Part shown: in pieces, positions 16,925-25,842 of the stretch
Position numbering within the stretch: position 1 is the stretch's first letter
Layout of the letters: every line of letters starts with the position of its first letter
From: an uncultured Bacteroidales bacterium
GTDB taxonomy: Bacteria > Bacteroidota > Bacteroidia > Bacteroidales > Bacteroidaceae
NCBI GenBank assembly: GCA_902779315.1
Contig: CACZBC010000024.1
Location: forward strand, 1-44,982
Direction of reading: 5' to 3'
DNA: 44,982 bases
The notes under the pieces: model-generated
Told to the model about the DNA's origin: nothing
Databases searched by the model: none
What the model saw: only the letters and a program-made list of their open reading frames with translations
Translations under genes and position numbers: made by a program

Positions 16925-17752
16925 ATGAAAGAAGAGAAGAAAGCCGCAAAAAAGAAGGCTGCAAAGAAGGTCACAAAAAAGCTTGAAAGCATTCTCGACC
17001 TGAATTCCAATAACATTTGGGACTTGGACGAGTTCGCAATTGCTGAAGCCTGGGAGAGAGAGAGAGGAGAGGAAGACTTCAGTATCAGCGAGTTAAAGCT
17101 TCTCAATACCATCAGACTTGCTTTCGAGGTGGTACACTATAATCCTGAAGATGAACGCGAGGCTCAGAAATATGAAAATGGTGGTTGGGCGAAGTTGAAA
17201 CATTGTCATGAAGAAAAAGGCTGTGTGGCAATCCGCAGAAAAGCAATCGAACGTATTACTGACCTCAGCTACGAGAATATCCGCCACATCTCAACGGCAA
17301 TGCTTCTGGAACTTATCGACCGTAATTTCGGCGGTGGTTGGGACGCAATAGCCCTTGCCATTCGAGACATCATCGAGACAGGTTTCGAGATAAGCACAAC
17401 GCAACTTCCCGCAAGTCGCATCCATGCACCAGGCGGCACTGTAGAGAAGAAGATGGCACAAGGTTTCGATGTTCTGGAGATTCCAAAAGGAACTTGGGTT
17501 GAAGCAATCTTCGCCAAGAAGAAAGATCCTGTGGAAAAGATTCATATGGACTTGCCTGAAAGACAGTATGACGAAGACGGAAACCCCATTCCACTTCCTG
17601 ACGACTTGGATAATCTGGACGAGATGGAGGATGATTCACTTGACAACGACGACACTTACTACAGCAGTATCACTCCTGTAGCGGACGTGAAAGACCTGGA
17701 GGAAGAAGGCCTCTCGATAGAAGATATCAACGAAAGCGACGAGGAAGAATAA
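16925..17752 (+). CDS. Unknown protein with Lys/Ala-rich head and acidic tail
   Basis: I do not recognise this 275-residue protein. Three parts are visible. Residues 1-22 are very basic (KAAKKKAAKKVTKKL), resembling DNA- or RNA-binding tails. The middle, about 25-215, is a compact, probably helical region with no known motif seen (WDLDEFAIAEAWERERG; GGGWDAIALAIRDII). The last 65 residues are strongly acidic (DDLDNLDEMEDDSLDNDD and INESDEEE), recalling the RNA polymerase delta subunit or chaperone tails. No signal peptide or membrane segment is present. It has its own promoter, diverges from uvrB across the 22-bp repeat array, and ends 2 nt before the convergent RNA methyltransferase gene. Confidence 0.8.
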   Translation: MKEEKKAAKKKAAKKVTKKLESILDLNSNNIWDLDEFAIAEAWERERGEEDFSISELKLLNTIRLAFEVVHYNPEDEREAQKYENGGWAKLKHCHEEKGCVAIRRKAIERITDLSYENIRHISTAMLLELIDRNFGGGWDAIALAIRDIIETGFEISTTQLPASRIHAPGGTVEKKMAQGFDVLEIPKGTWVEAIFAKKKDPVEKIHMDLPERQYDEDGNPIPLPDDLDNLDEMEDDSLDNDDTYYSSITPVADVKDLEEEGLSIEDINESDEEE

Positions 17753-17754
17753 AC

Positions 17755-18504
17755 CTATCTTCTTCTGAACTCAGCACAAACGATACCAGTACAAACGGCT
17801 ACATTAAGGCTCTCAGTCGTGAGTGAGCCTTGTGGATAGTTGGGCACATATAGACGACGGTCAACAAGTTCAGCAACTTGCTGGCTGATGCCGTTTCCCT
17901 CATTACCCATAACAATGATGCCAGACGAGGAAAGTTCTTCCTCATATATATTTGTGCCGTCAAGAAAAGTTCCGAATACAGGCATCTTTGCCTCTCGAAG
18001 TACTTCTGGCAGATTGCAGTAATGCACTTTCACTCTAGCCAAAGCTCCCATGCAAGACTGCACACATTTGGGGTTGTAAACATCTGCAGAACCGTCTGAA
18101 CAAAGGACTTTGTGGATACCAAACCAGTCTGCGATTCGCAAGATGGTACCTAAATTGCCTGGATCTTGAACGCCATCGAGGGCAATGACGAGTTGGTCCT
18201 GAAGCGAAGCGATGTCGAGTTTCTCGTTTGGAATCTGCATAACTGCAAGGACACTCTGAGGATTACGGAGCAAACTGGCTCTCTCCAATTCCTCGCGACT
18301 CACTTCGTCCACCTCTTTGACGGCTTTCAGAAGATGCTTGTTCTCTGCCAGCCATTCCTTTGTAGCTGCGATATAAAGAGGAATGGAGTAGGGGAGAAGT
18401 TCGCCCACGAGTTTAGGTCCTTCAGCCACAAAAGCATTGTGCTGCAGACGATATTTGCGCATCTCCAACGACTTGATCCATTTAATGCGAGCCTTACTAA
18501 TCAT
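17755..18504 (-). CDS. TrmH/SpoU-family RNA 2'-O-methyltransferase
   Basis: The 249-residue product is a SPOUT-class enzyme that would methylate a ribose 2'-OH in rRNA or tRNA. The N-terminal substrate-binding part contains RKYRLQHNAFVAEGPKLV. The three SpoU motifs follow: NLGTILRIADWFG, IVMGNEGNGIS and the knot-forming LTTESLNVAVC. The target nucleotide cannot be read from sequence. An upstream in-frame start at 18531 falls inside the promoter box at 18529-18536, so ATG 18504 is preferred. The gene diverges from tamL. Confidence 0.92.
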   Translation of the reverse strand: MISKARIKWIKSLEMRKYRLQHNAFVAEGPKLVGELLPYSIPLYIAATKEWLAENKHLLKAVKEVDEVSREELERASLLRNPQSVLAVMQIPNEKLDIASLQDQLVIALDGVQDPGNLGTILRIADWFGIHKVLCSDGSADVYNPKCVQSCMGALARVKVHYCNLPEVLREAKMPVFGTFLDGTNIYEEELSSSGIIVMGNEGNGISQQVAELVDRRLYVPNYPQGSLTTESLNVAVCTGIVCAEFRRR

Positions 18505-18528
18505 TCTTGAGTTGATGTGTTTCTGCTG

Positions 18529-18536
18529 CAAAGTTA
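18529..18536 (-). promoter_or_regulatory. -7 promoter box for the RNA methyltransferase gene
   Basis: TAACTTTG on the minus strand, 24 nt before ATG 18504. The 54 nt between this box and the tamL box carry ATTCAAAA-type words (18545-18564 and about 18574-18585). Confidence 0.6.
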
Positions 18537-18590
18537 TATAATTTGTTTGAATTTTGAATTTCGAATGGGCATATTTTGAATTAATTGTCG

Positions 18591-18598
18591 TATCTTTG
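18591..18598 (+). promoter_or_regulatory. -7 promoter box directly before tamL
   Basis: TATCTTTG ends 4 nt before the GTG start of tamL at 18603, so the transcript should have almost no leader. The box lies inside the longer in-frame reading from TTG 18585, which argues against that upstream start. Confidence 0.65.
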
Positions 18599-18602
18599 TA
18601 GC

Positions 18603-20867
18603 GTGAATTTAGCCAAACGACTCATAAAGCCACTTCTTCTGTTGCATTTTCTCATTCTTTTGAGCGGATGCCACACTTCGCGTTTTATTCCTGAAGGCGG
18701 TTATTTGCTTACAGGAACAAGCATAAGCAGCGAAGATAAGCATGTTGGAACTGAAGAACTTCAGGCCTACATGCCCCAACGCCCCAATAGTAAGTGGTTT
18801 TCCATCTTCAACGTCCCAATCGGGCTTTACAGTCTTTCTGGCAGAGACAGCACCAAACGCTTCAATCGATTCTTGCGTCATCTTGGCGAAGCTCCTGTAA
18901 TCTACGATAGAGAACGAACCATTCAAGCTTGCAACAACATGCAGCTCGCAGTTCGAAACATGGGCTATCTGAATGCGGAAGTACTTTTGCTGGAAAAGGC
19001 GAAGAAGGATAAGATGAAGATTTTCTATCGCATCATTCCACACGAACGCTACTATGTTCACGACTTTTCGCTCGATGTTCAGGACGATTCGCTACGCCAA
19101 GTTCTTGACAGCCTAGACTATCATCCGTCTTTGAGCAAAGACATGATTGCTCCCAATAAGCCATATAGCATCAATGCTCTCGATGCAGAACGAAGCAAAC
19201 TCTATGGCTTGCTTGTGGAAAACGGCTACTATAAATTTAATAAGGATTACGTCCATTTCCGTGTTGACACAACCCTCGGAAATCATCTTGCTGACGTTGA
19301 AATGATAGTCAAGCAGGCTCAGGAGAATGCCGACTCAGCCGATCATTCGCATCATCGCTTTCACTTTGGGAACATAAACTACGAGTTTCCTGACGGCAAA
19401 CCATTCCTTCGTCCGAAAGTTCTTCGCAATGCAACGGCCATAAGTAGTGGCGGACTCTATCGCGAAAGCAATATGCATGAGACATATGCCCGTATGACTC
19501 GACTTAGTGCAGTAATGGCTACGAATGTCACTATCAACCAAAGGGAAGATGATAGCAACTTGTTGGACGTAAATGTCTCACTAACTCCGAACAAACCTAA
19601 TTCCTTTAGTGCAGAACTGGAGGGAACCAACTCTGCTGGAGACTTTGGTGCTGCAGCCAGTTTGACTTATCAAAACAGAAACCTGTTCAAGGGATCGGAA
19701 CTGTTCAACATAAAACTTCGTGGCGCTTTTGAAGCAATAAAAGGACTGAGTGGTTATGCCGATCAGAACTTTATAGAGTACAGCGTCGAGACTGGTCTGA
19801 TGTTTCCAGACTTCAAGTTCCCTTTCCTTCGACCTTCTTTCCGTCGAAATGCTCAGGCAACAACAGAGGTGAATCTCGCATTTGACTCGCAAGACAGACC
19901 AGAATTTCATCGTCGAGTCTTGACAGGAGCGCTTCGATATCGTTGGAACAGGGACAACAGACAACGACAGCATCGCTTCGATCTGTTAAATCTCGACTAT
20001 GTCTTCATGCCTTGGATAAGTGATACTTTCCGCGACAAATACCTTAGCGACCCACAGAATCGTAATGCTATCTTGAAGTATAACTACGAGAACCTGTTCA
20101 TTATGAACTGGAGCTATCACTTCGCTTATACTTCAAGACCTCTTGGAGCCTCTGCTTCGAACTATGGAACAAATGCCTATACGCTTCGACTTGGCATTGA
20201 AACGGCTGGCAATTTCCTTTATGGAATAACTAGTGCAACCCATACACAGCAGAATGAAGAGGGGCAATACACGCTTTTCAATATCGCTTATGCCCAATAC
20301 GCGAAATTCGATGTCGCTTTTTGCAAAAGTTTTCTCATCAACAAGAACAATTCATTGGCACTTCATGCAGCATTGGGAATAGCTTATCCATACGGCAATT
20401 CCTATATTCTGCCTTATGAAAAACGATATTTCAGTGGAGGCGCCAATAGTGTTCGAGGCTGGAGTGTTCGTGAGTTAGGACCAGGCAGTTTCCAAGGTTC
20501 AGACGGTCGTATCGACTTCATCAACCAGACGGGTGACATCAAACTCGACTTGAATGTTGAATACAGAACACATCTTTTCTGGAAATTCGATGGCGCAGCC
20601 TTCATAGATGCAGGTAATATATGGACAATCAGAGACTATAAAGATCAGCCTGGAGGCCAGTTTAAGTTCGATAAATTCTGGCGGCAAATAGCTGTTTCCT
20701 ATGGTCTTGGTCTTCGTCTTAACTTTAACTATTTTATCCTCAGATTCGATGGCGGCATGAAAGCAATACATCCTGCCTATACAGATAGTCACGGACATTA
20801 CCCAATTATACATCCTAAGTTCAAACGCGACTTTACCTTCCATTTCGCAGTCGGAATGCCATTCTAG
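18603..20867 (+). CDS. tamL: TamL-type outer-membrane Omp85 lipoprotein
   Basis: This 754-residue outer-membrane protein belongs to the Omp85/BamA superfamily. From GTG 18603 it begins with a lipoprotein signal whose lipobox is LLSGC, with Cys23 as the lipidated residue. POTRA-like sequence follows to about residue 330, then a C-terminal beta-barrel including RYFSGGANSVRGW and ending in the aromatic FAVGMPF. A lipid-anchored BamA relative of this size is characteristic of Bacteroidota TamL, the partner of TamB in outer-membrane assembly. TamB is not in this window. The glycosyltransferase gene follows after 3 nt. Confidence 0.88.
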   Translation: MNLAKRLIKPLLLLHFLILLSGCHTSRFIPEGGYLLTGTSISSEDKHVGTEELQAYMPQRPNSKWFSIFNVPIGLYSLSGRDSTKRFNRFLRHLGEAPVIYDRERTIQACNNMQLAVRNMGYLNAEVLLLEKAKKDKMKIFYRIIPHERYYVHDFSLDVQDDSLRQVLDSLDYHPSLSKDMIAPNKPYSINALDAERSKLYGLLVENGYYKFNKDYVHFRVDTTLGNHLADVEMIVKQAQENADSADHSHHRFHFGNINYEFPDGKPFLRPKVLRNATAISSGGLYRESNMHETYARMTRLSAVMATNVTINQREDDSNLLDVNVSLTPNKPNSFSAELEGTNSAGDFGAAASLTYQNRNLFKGSELFNIKLRGAFEAIKGLSGYADQNFIEYSVETGLMFPDFKFPFLRPSFRRNAQATTEVNLAFDSQDRPEFHRRVLTGALRYRWNRDNRQRQHRFDLLNLDYVFMPWISDTFRDKYLSDPQNRNAILKYNYENLFIMNWSYHFAYTSRPLGASASNYGTNAYTLRLGIETAGNFLYGITSATHTQQNEEGQYTLFNIAYAQYAKFDVAFCKSFLINKNNSLALHAALGIAYPYGNSYILPYEKRYFSGGANSVRGWSVRELGPGSFQGSDGRIDFINQTGDIKLDLNVEYRTHLFWKFDGAAFIDAGNIWTIRDYKDQPGGQFKFDKFWRQIAVSYGLGLRLNFNYFILRFDGGMKAIHPAYTDSHGHYPIIHPKFKRDFTFHFAVGMPF

Positions 20868-20870
20868 ACC

Positions 20871-21722
20871 ATGAAACTCTCGATACTGATACCTACATAC
20901 AATTATGACTGCAGTCATCTCGTTCTTCAATTGCTGGAACAACTGCCCAAAGAGGCAGAAATAATTATAGGCGATGACTGCTCCACAAAGCCAATAAAAG
21001 AGCCTTCAGGTTGTCGCATTTTCAGACCAGAACACAATCTTGGTCGTGCTGCAATACGAAATGCCCTTGCTCGAGAGGCGAAAGGAGAGTGGTTGCTATT
21101 CATCGATGCCGATGCAGAAGTGCGAAGTTCGACATTTATCCAAGACTATTTGGATGCGGCGAAGAATGCTCAGGTCGTTTGTGGCGGCACAGGAAATCTT
21201 CCCGAGTGTCCTTTTCCTTCAGCAAAACTGCGTTATGATTATGAAATTCAAGCGGAAAAACGGCTTACACTATTGCATAGACAAACTCATCCATACGCGC
21301 AATTTACGACATTCAACTTTCTGATATTGCGCAGTTTGTTTCTTTCGATTTGTTTCGATGAAAGCCTGAAGGAGTATGGACATGAAGATACGTTCTTTGG
21401 TTTGGAACTTAAACGAAGAGGCATTCCAATTCTTCATATTGACAACAAACTGACGCATTTAGGACTTGAGCCTGCTGAAGAATATCTTGAGAAAACAGAA
21501 ACTGCATTAAGATCATTAGCGACAATGGATATTGAACAACAATATAATGTCCGAGTTTCCACTATGGCTTTGCGATTAAAACGTTGGCATTTACTCAGTT
21601 TAGTGCGTTTCGTATTCAAGATAAGCAAACCGTTCCTACGTGCTAATCTGTTAGGAAAACATCCTCAACAAATTCTGTTTTCCTTATATAAACTAGGATA
21701 TTTTGCTACTATGGCACAATAA
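20871..21722 (+). CDS. Family 2 glycosyltransferase
   Basis: This 283-residue GT-A enzyme would transfer a sugar from a nucleotide sugar at the cytoplasmic face. The N-terminal fold starts SILIPTYNYD, the metal-binding DxD is Asp79-Ala-Asp81, and a C-terminal galactosyltransferase-like segment (EYGHEDTFFGLELKRRG) is clear. There is no strong membrane segment. Donor and acceptor are unknown. It is 3 nt after tamL and 77 nt before the oxidoreductase gene, with no promoter box seen in that gap, so these genes are probably cotranscribed. Base composition is lower in GC than tamL's neighbours, particularly towards the 3' end. Confidence 0.88.
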   Translation: MKLSILIPTYNYDCSHLVLQLLEQLPKEAEIIIGDDCSTKPIKEPSGCRIFRPEHNLGRAAIRNALAREAKGEWLLFIDADAEVRSSTFIQDYLDAAKNAQVVCGGTGNLPECPFPSAKLRYDYEIQAEKRLTLLHRQTHPYAQFTTFNFLILRSLFLSICFDESLKEYGHEDTFFGLELKRRGIPILHIDNKLTHLGLEPAEEYLEKTETALRSLATMDIEQQYNVRVSTMALRLKRWHLLSLVRFVFKISKPFLRANLLGKHPQQILFSLYKLGYFATMAQ

Positions 21723-21799
21723 ACATTTAATGGACGTTATGTTTAGTAGAAAATATAGCACTCCTATTTCATTGTAAGAATTAGTAATAAAAACAAACC

Positions 21800-22774
21800 A
21801 TGAAGATTTCAATAGCTGGAACAGGAAAAATAGTTGGCGAAGTTTTGCAGATGATTCATAAAGAGTTTGCTGGCAAGATAGAAGTTACAGGCATTTATTC
21901 GCGTGAACATAGCGTGGAACATGCCATCAATCTATGTCAGGATTATGCTCAAACAGGCTTTGTCTATACCGATTATGAACGTATGCTTCAAGAAGCAGAG
22001 GCTGATTATGTTTATATTGCAAACGCGAATCATGTTCATCATGAATATGCTATGAAAGCGATGATGGCAGGTAAAAACGTCATTGTTGAAAAGCCTATTG
22101 CTGTTGACAGGGTGCAGACGGAAGAACTTATCGACACAGCTATTCAGCGATGTGTCTATTGTCTGCCAGCATTTTCATTGCTTTATATGCCTTTATTCAG
22201 GCAGTTGCAAGAACTAGTTCCACAGCTTGGAACAATCAGGATGATTCATTGCAACTTCGCACAACGAAGCAGTCGTTATGATCGATATCTCAGAGGTGAG
22301 CTCACTCCTGTATTCGATCCGGCAATGGCTGGCGGCACACTTGCGGACCTGAACGTCTATAACCTGTGCTTCATGATAGCCTTGTTCGGCCCTCCAAGAA
22401 CAGTTCGTTACGAATGTAATCGCGGTTTCAACGGTATTGACACAAGCGGAACTCTGCTCTGTCACTACCCTACTTCGATAGCAACCCTAAGTGCGTCGAA
22501 GGATTCAAATGGCCTCTCATATGGATGCATTCAGGGCGAGAACGGTTATATCGAAGTTCATGGTTCCGTGAGTATCCTTGATTCCTTCACGCTTCATCTT
22601 AATGGAAAAGAACCCATTACATATAAAAGTGACAGCAGTCGGCATCGTCTCAGTTATGAGTTTCAGGAGTTCTTGGCTCTCATAGAGAATCGTCAAGAAT
22701 GCCACATCGTTATACCTTATGTGACGCGAATAATGCAAGAGATTGCAATCGCACAAGAAAGAATGATATCATGA
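21800..22774 (+). CDS. Gfo/Idh/MocA-family oxidoreductase
   Basis: This 324-residue protein is an NAD(P)-dependent oxidoreductase of the glucose-fructose oxidoreductase/inositol dehydrogenase type. The Rossmann motif is GTGKIVGEV at 7-15 and the conserved EKP is at 97-99, followed by the alpha/beta substrate domain. Members act on sugars, inositols and cyclic polyols. The substrate here is unknown. It has no signal peptide. The stop codon overlaps the sulfatase start as ATGA, which suggests coupled translation with that gene. Confidence 0.9.
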   Translation: MKISIAGTGKIVGEVLQMIHKEFAGKIEVTGIYSREHSVEHAINLCQDYAQTGFVYTDYERMLQEAEADYVYIANANHVHHEYAMKAMMAGKNVIVEKPIAVDRVQTEELIDTAIQRCVYCLPAFSLLYMPLFRQLQELVPQLGTIRMIHCNFAQRSSRYDRYLRGELTPVFDPAMAGGTLADLNVYNLCFMIALFGPPRTVRYECNRGFNGIDTSGTLLCHYPTSIATLSASKDSNGLSYGCIQGENGYIEVHGSVSILDSFTLHLNGKEPITYKSDSSRHRLSYEFQEFLALIENRQECHIVIPYVTRIMQEIAIAQERMIS

Positions 22775-24321
22775 ACAAACTTCCCCTATTTCTCCTTGGC
22801 AGTTGTGCCTTCAATGCCGTTCAAGCCCAGCGATGGAACATCGTTTACATCATGAGCGACGACCATTCCTATCAAGCAATTAGCGCTTATGGGCACCAAC
22901 TTAGCATGCAAGCTCCGACTCCCAACCTTGACCGTCTTGCAGAACGAGGCATGCTTTTCCGCCGTGCTTATGTGGAGAACTCGCTAAGCACACCCAGTCG
23001 TGCTTGCTTGATGACAGGCATGTATAGTCATCAAAGCGGTCAAAGAACGCTTGACTGCCCAATTGATACGAATGCTCCTTTCGTCAGTGAATACTTGCAA
23101 CAGGTTGGTTATCAGACTGGTATGATTGGTAAATGGCATATGCTTTGCGAGCCTAAAGGCTTCGACACCTATCAGGTTCTTCCAGGTCAAGGCGACTATT
23201 ACGACCCCAAATTCCGCTCGAAAGAGTCTGGAGGCAAGTATGTTGTCGAGAAAGGATATGCCACAAATCTTATTACAGACCATGCTATTCAGTTCCTCGA
23301 AGAACGCGATAAGACGAAACCTTTTGCACTCTTCGTCCATCATAAAGCGCCTCACAGGAATTGGATGCCGCCCCTCGATATGCTCGATCTTTATGAAGAT
23401 GTGGAGTTTCCTTTGCCTGAAACATTCTACGACGACTACTCTACGAGAGGTCGAGCTGCTCATGAGCAACAAATGAGCATTGCGAAAGATATGGAGATGT
23501 GCTACGACTTGAAGGTTACACAGATTAAGCCTGGCATGGGTTATACGCATGAAAGAAACGGTAACGGCTTTCGTCAACAGCTTTCTCGCATGTCTGCCGA
23601 ACAAAGAGAAAAGTGGGAATCTGTCTATAACCCTCGTAACGAGGAAATGCTTTCCCAGCATCTTACCGGAAACGACCTGCTGAAATGGAAATTCCAACGT
23701 TATATCCGCGACTATATGCGTGTCATTCACAGCATAGATGAACAGGTGGGGCGTTTGCTCGATTACCTTGAAGCGAACGATTTGATGGATAATACGCTCG
23801 TCGTTTACACGAGTGATCAGGGTTTTTATATGGGCGAACATGGATGGTTCGACAAGCGTTTCATGTATGAAGAGTCGTTTCGCACTCCCCTACTCGTCTG
23901 TGCGCCAGGAATGAAGGGCGGTCATGAGAGTGACGCTCTCGTTCAAAACATCGACTTTGCCCCAACCTTTCTCGACATCGCAGAGGCTGAAAAACCTCAG
24001 CAAATGGTTGGAACTTCGTTGCTACCTATCATCTCTCAAAGCGGGAAAACACCCAAGAATTGGCGCAAATATCTCTATTATCACTACTATGATTGTCCTG
24101 CTGAACACAATGTGATGCGTCATGATGGAGTGAGTGACGGCCGATACAAACTGATTCACTTTTATGGAGCGAAAGGTTCGTATGATGAACTTTTCGACCT
24201 TAAAAAGGATCCGAATGAGCTTCACAACGTCATTTCAGAAAAGAAATACACTAAACATTTGGCTCGATTGCAGAAGCAATTGGACACATTCCGAGTTGAG
24301 CAAAAAGTTGACGAATGGTAA
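22771..24321 (+). CDS. Exported S-type sulfatase (S1 family)
   Basis: Sulfatases of this family hydrolyse sulfate esters, often on glycans. The 516-residue protein starts with a signal peptide (MNKLPLFLLGSCAFNAVQA), so it acts in the periplasm or outside. Metal-binding Asp30-Asp31 begin the fold. The signature SLSTPSRACLMTG places Ser73 where formylglycine is made; the serine form needs an anaerobic radical-SAM maturase, which is not in this window. HKAPHRNWMPP resembles heparin or glucosamine-6-sulfatase relatives, but the substrate is a guess. A longer in-frame start at 22699 lies within the oxidoreductase gene and lacks a signal peptide. The chosen ATG overlaps the preceding stop. Confidence 0.92.
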   Translation: MNKLPLFLLGSCAFNAVQAQRWNIVYIMSDDHSYQAISAYGHQLSMQAPTPNLDRLAERGMLFRRAYVENSLSTPSRACLMTGMYSHQSGQRTLDCPIDTNAPFVSEYLQQVGYQTGMIGKWHMLCEPKGFDTYQVLPGQGDYYDPKFRSKESGGKYVVEKGYATNLITDHAIQFLEERDKTKPFALFVHHKAPHRNWMPPLDMLDLYEDVEFPLPETFYDDYSTRGRAAHEQQMSIAKDMEMCYDLKVTQIKPGMGYTHERNGNGFRQQLSRMSAEQREKWESVYNPRNEEMLSQHLTGNDLLKWKFQRYIRDYMRVIHSIDEQVGRLLDYLEANDLMDNTLVVYTSDQGFYMGEHGWFDKRFMYEESFRTPLLVCAPGMKGGHESDALVQNIDFAPTFLDIAEAEKPQQMVGTSLLPIISQSGKTPKNWRKYLYYHYYDCPAEHNVMRHDGVSDGRYKLIHFYGAKGSYDELFDLKKDPNELHNVISEKKYTKHLARLQKQLDTFRVEQKVDEW

Positions 24322-24330
24322 GCATGAAAA

Positions 24331-24418
24331 CGTGGCACAGCTAAATTGCAAACATCACACTAGTAAATCGCAAACGTCAAACGTGATGTTTTCAATCGTC
24401 ACTAAGGTCATTTGAAAA
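24331..24418 (+). repeat. 22-bp-period repeat array, locus 2
   Basis: Four contiguous 22-bp units begin at 24331, 24353, 24375 and 24397. The best one, CATCACACTAGTAAATCGCA plus AA, differs by two bases from a unit at locus 1. Later units keep the CGTCA start but degenerate. The array lies between the sulfatase stop and a terminator hairpin, not in front of a gene. Confidence 0.7.
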
Positions 24419-24429
24419 GACAAAAGGAA

Positions 24430-24467
24430 AAGGCAACATTTCCTTGCTTTCGTGGAAGTGTTGCCTT
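24430..24467. terminator. Bidirectional terminator between the sulfatase gene and spt
   Basis: A 14-bp stem (AAGGCAACATTTCC with GGAAGTGTTGCCTT, one G-T pair) around a 10-nt loop. It is flanked by T-rich sequence on both strands, suited to ending both convergent transcripts. Confidence 0.8.
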
Positions 24468-24491
24468 TATTTTGTATTAATGTTTTGGGGC

Positions 24492-25679
24492 TTATAAGAT
24501 TCCCAATTCCTTGAATACTTTCTTAAGTTTGATGACAGATTCGTCGACTTGTTCGCGAGTGTGATTTGCCATCAAGGCATAGCGAACGAGTGTGTCTTGC
24601 GGAGCACAAGCTGGTGGAATGACAGGGTTGATGAAGACGCCTTCGTTGAAAGCCTTCGCAACTGCCATGAAAGTCTTGTCTGTGTCGCGAACATAGAGAG
24701 GAATGATGGGACTTTCTGTGTCACCAATCTCGAAACCTTCCTCGCGGAAACGCTTAAGTGCGTAATTCGTTACACTCCAAAGTGCTTCCAGACGTTCTGG
24801 CTCGTTCTGGATGATATGAAGTGCCTCGCGAGCTGCTGCAGTTGCGGCTGGGGTGCAACTTGCGCTGAAGATGTAGGTGCGAGCTGTGTGGCGAAGCCAA
24901 TTGATGACACTGCTATCTGCTGCGATGAAACCACCGATAGAAGCAAGGCTCTTAGAGAAAGTGCCCATGATAAGGTCAACTTCCTTAGTCAGGCCGAAGT
25001 GGTTGCAGACACCTCTACCCTGCTTGCCGAAAACGCCTATGCCGTGAGCCTCGTCCACCATGATGGCGACGTTCTTGTATTTCTTCTTCAGCTCAACAAT
25101 TTCAGGCAGTTTGCAGAGGTCGCCTTCCATGCTGAAAACGCCATCCACAACGATGAGTTTCACACGGTCAGGCTCGCACTTCTGGATCATCTTCTCGAGG
25201 TCCTCCATGTCGTTGTGCTTGTACTTGAGCTGTGTGGCAAAGCTGAGACGACGGCCATCAACAATACTTGCGTGGTCGCGGTCATCGCAGATGACGTAGT
25301 CATTACGATCAACGAGTTGGCTGATGACACCGCTGTTAACTGTGAAACCAGTTGCAAAGCAGAGTGCTTCATCCTTGCCAACAAACTCAGCAAGCTCTTT
25401 CTCGAGCTGAACATGAATGTCGAGCGTGCCATTCAGGAAACGGCTTCCAGCGCAACCGCTACCGTATTTCTGCATAGCTGCGCAACCAGCATCGATCACA
25501 CGTTGGTCGCCAGTCAATCCTGTATAAGCATTCGAGCCAAACATCAAGACACGTCGGCCTTCCATTATAACCTCTGTACCTTGTTTACCTTCTATCTCGC
25601 GGAAGTAAGGGTAAATACCCTGTGCCATGAACTCTTGCGGGAGAGTATATTTGGCACATCTTTCTTGTAGTAATCCCAT
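24492..25679 (-). CDS. spt: Serine palmitoyltransferase (alpha-oxoamine synthase family)
   Basis: This 395-residue PLP enzyme condenses serine with a fatty acyl-CoA to start sphingolipid synthesis. The family features are GSNAYTGLTGD near the N terminus, the substrate segment GSGCAGSRFLNG, DEAHGIGVFG at 209-218 and the PLP lysine Lys243 in GTFSKSLAS. The MGLLQERCAKYTLPQEFMAQGIYPYF start is that of the Bacteroides SPT group. 2-Amino-3-ketobutyrate CoA ligase and AONS are close relatives and the main alternatives. It diverges from a lipid-kinase-like gene, as I recall for SPT in Bacteroides, and has a TACCTTTG promoter at 25721-25728. Confidence 0.88.
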   Translation of the reverse strand: MGLLQERCAKYTLPQEFMAQGIYPYFREIEGKQGTEVIMEGRRVLMFGSNAYTGLTGDQRVIDAGCAAMQKYGSGCAGSRFLNGTLDIHVQLEKELAEFVGKDEALCFATGFTVNSGVISQLVDRNDYVICDDRDHASIVDGRRLSFATQLKYKHNDMEDLEKMIQKCEPDRVKLIVVDGVFSMEGDLCKLPEIVELKKKYKNVAIMVDEAHGIGVFGKQGRGVCNHFGLTKEVDLIMGTFSKSLASIGGFIAADSSVINWLRHTARTYIFSASCTPAATAAAREALHIIQNEPERLEALWSVTNYALKRFREEGFEIGDTESPIIPLYVRDTDKTFMAVAKAFNEGVFINPVIPPACAPQDTLVRYALMANHTREQVDESVIKLKKVFKELGIL

Positions 25680-25720
25680 AAATGTATAAAAGCGAACCCA
25701 CGAAGGGCCAAATTTTTGTG

Positions 25721-25728
25721 CAAAGGTA
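25721..25728 (-). promoter_or_regulatory. -7 promoter box for spt
   Basis: TACCTTTG on the minus strand, 41 nt upstream of the spt ATG. Confidence 0.65.
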
Positions 25729-25823
25729 CTCCTTTTTCTTGAAATATTGTAGCTCTTTCCCTAAAAAAAATGCATAGTGCGTCTATTTATATTAATAATG
25801 TAGGGATATTGGACATTTTTCCT

Positions 25824-25831
25824 TATCTTTG
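25824..25831 (+). promoter_or_regulatory. -7 promoter box for the lipid-kinase-like gene
   Basis: TATCTTTG ends 11 nt before ATG 25843, giving a very short predicted leader. No TTTG is visible at standard spacing. Confidence 0.65.
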
Positions 25832-25842
25832 CAGCGCGAAAT

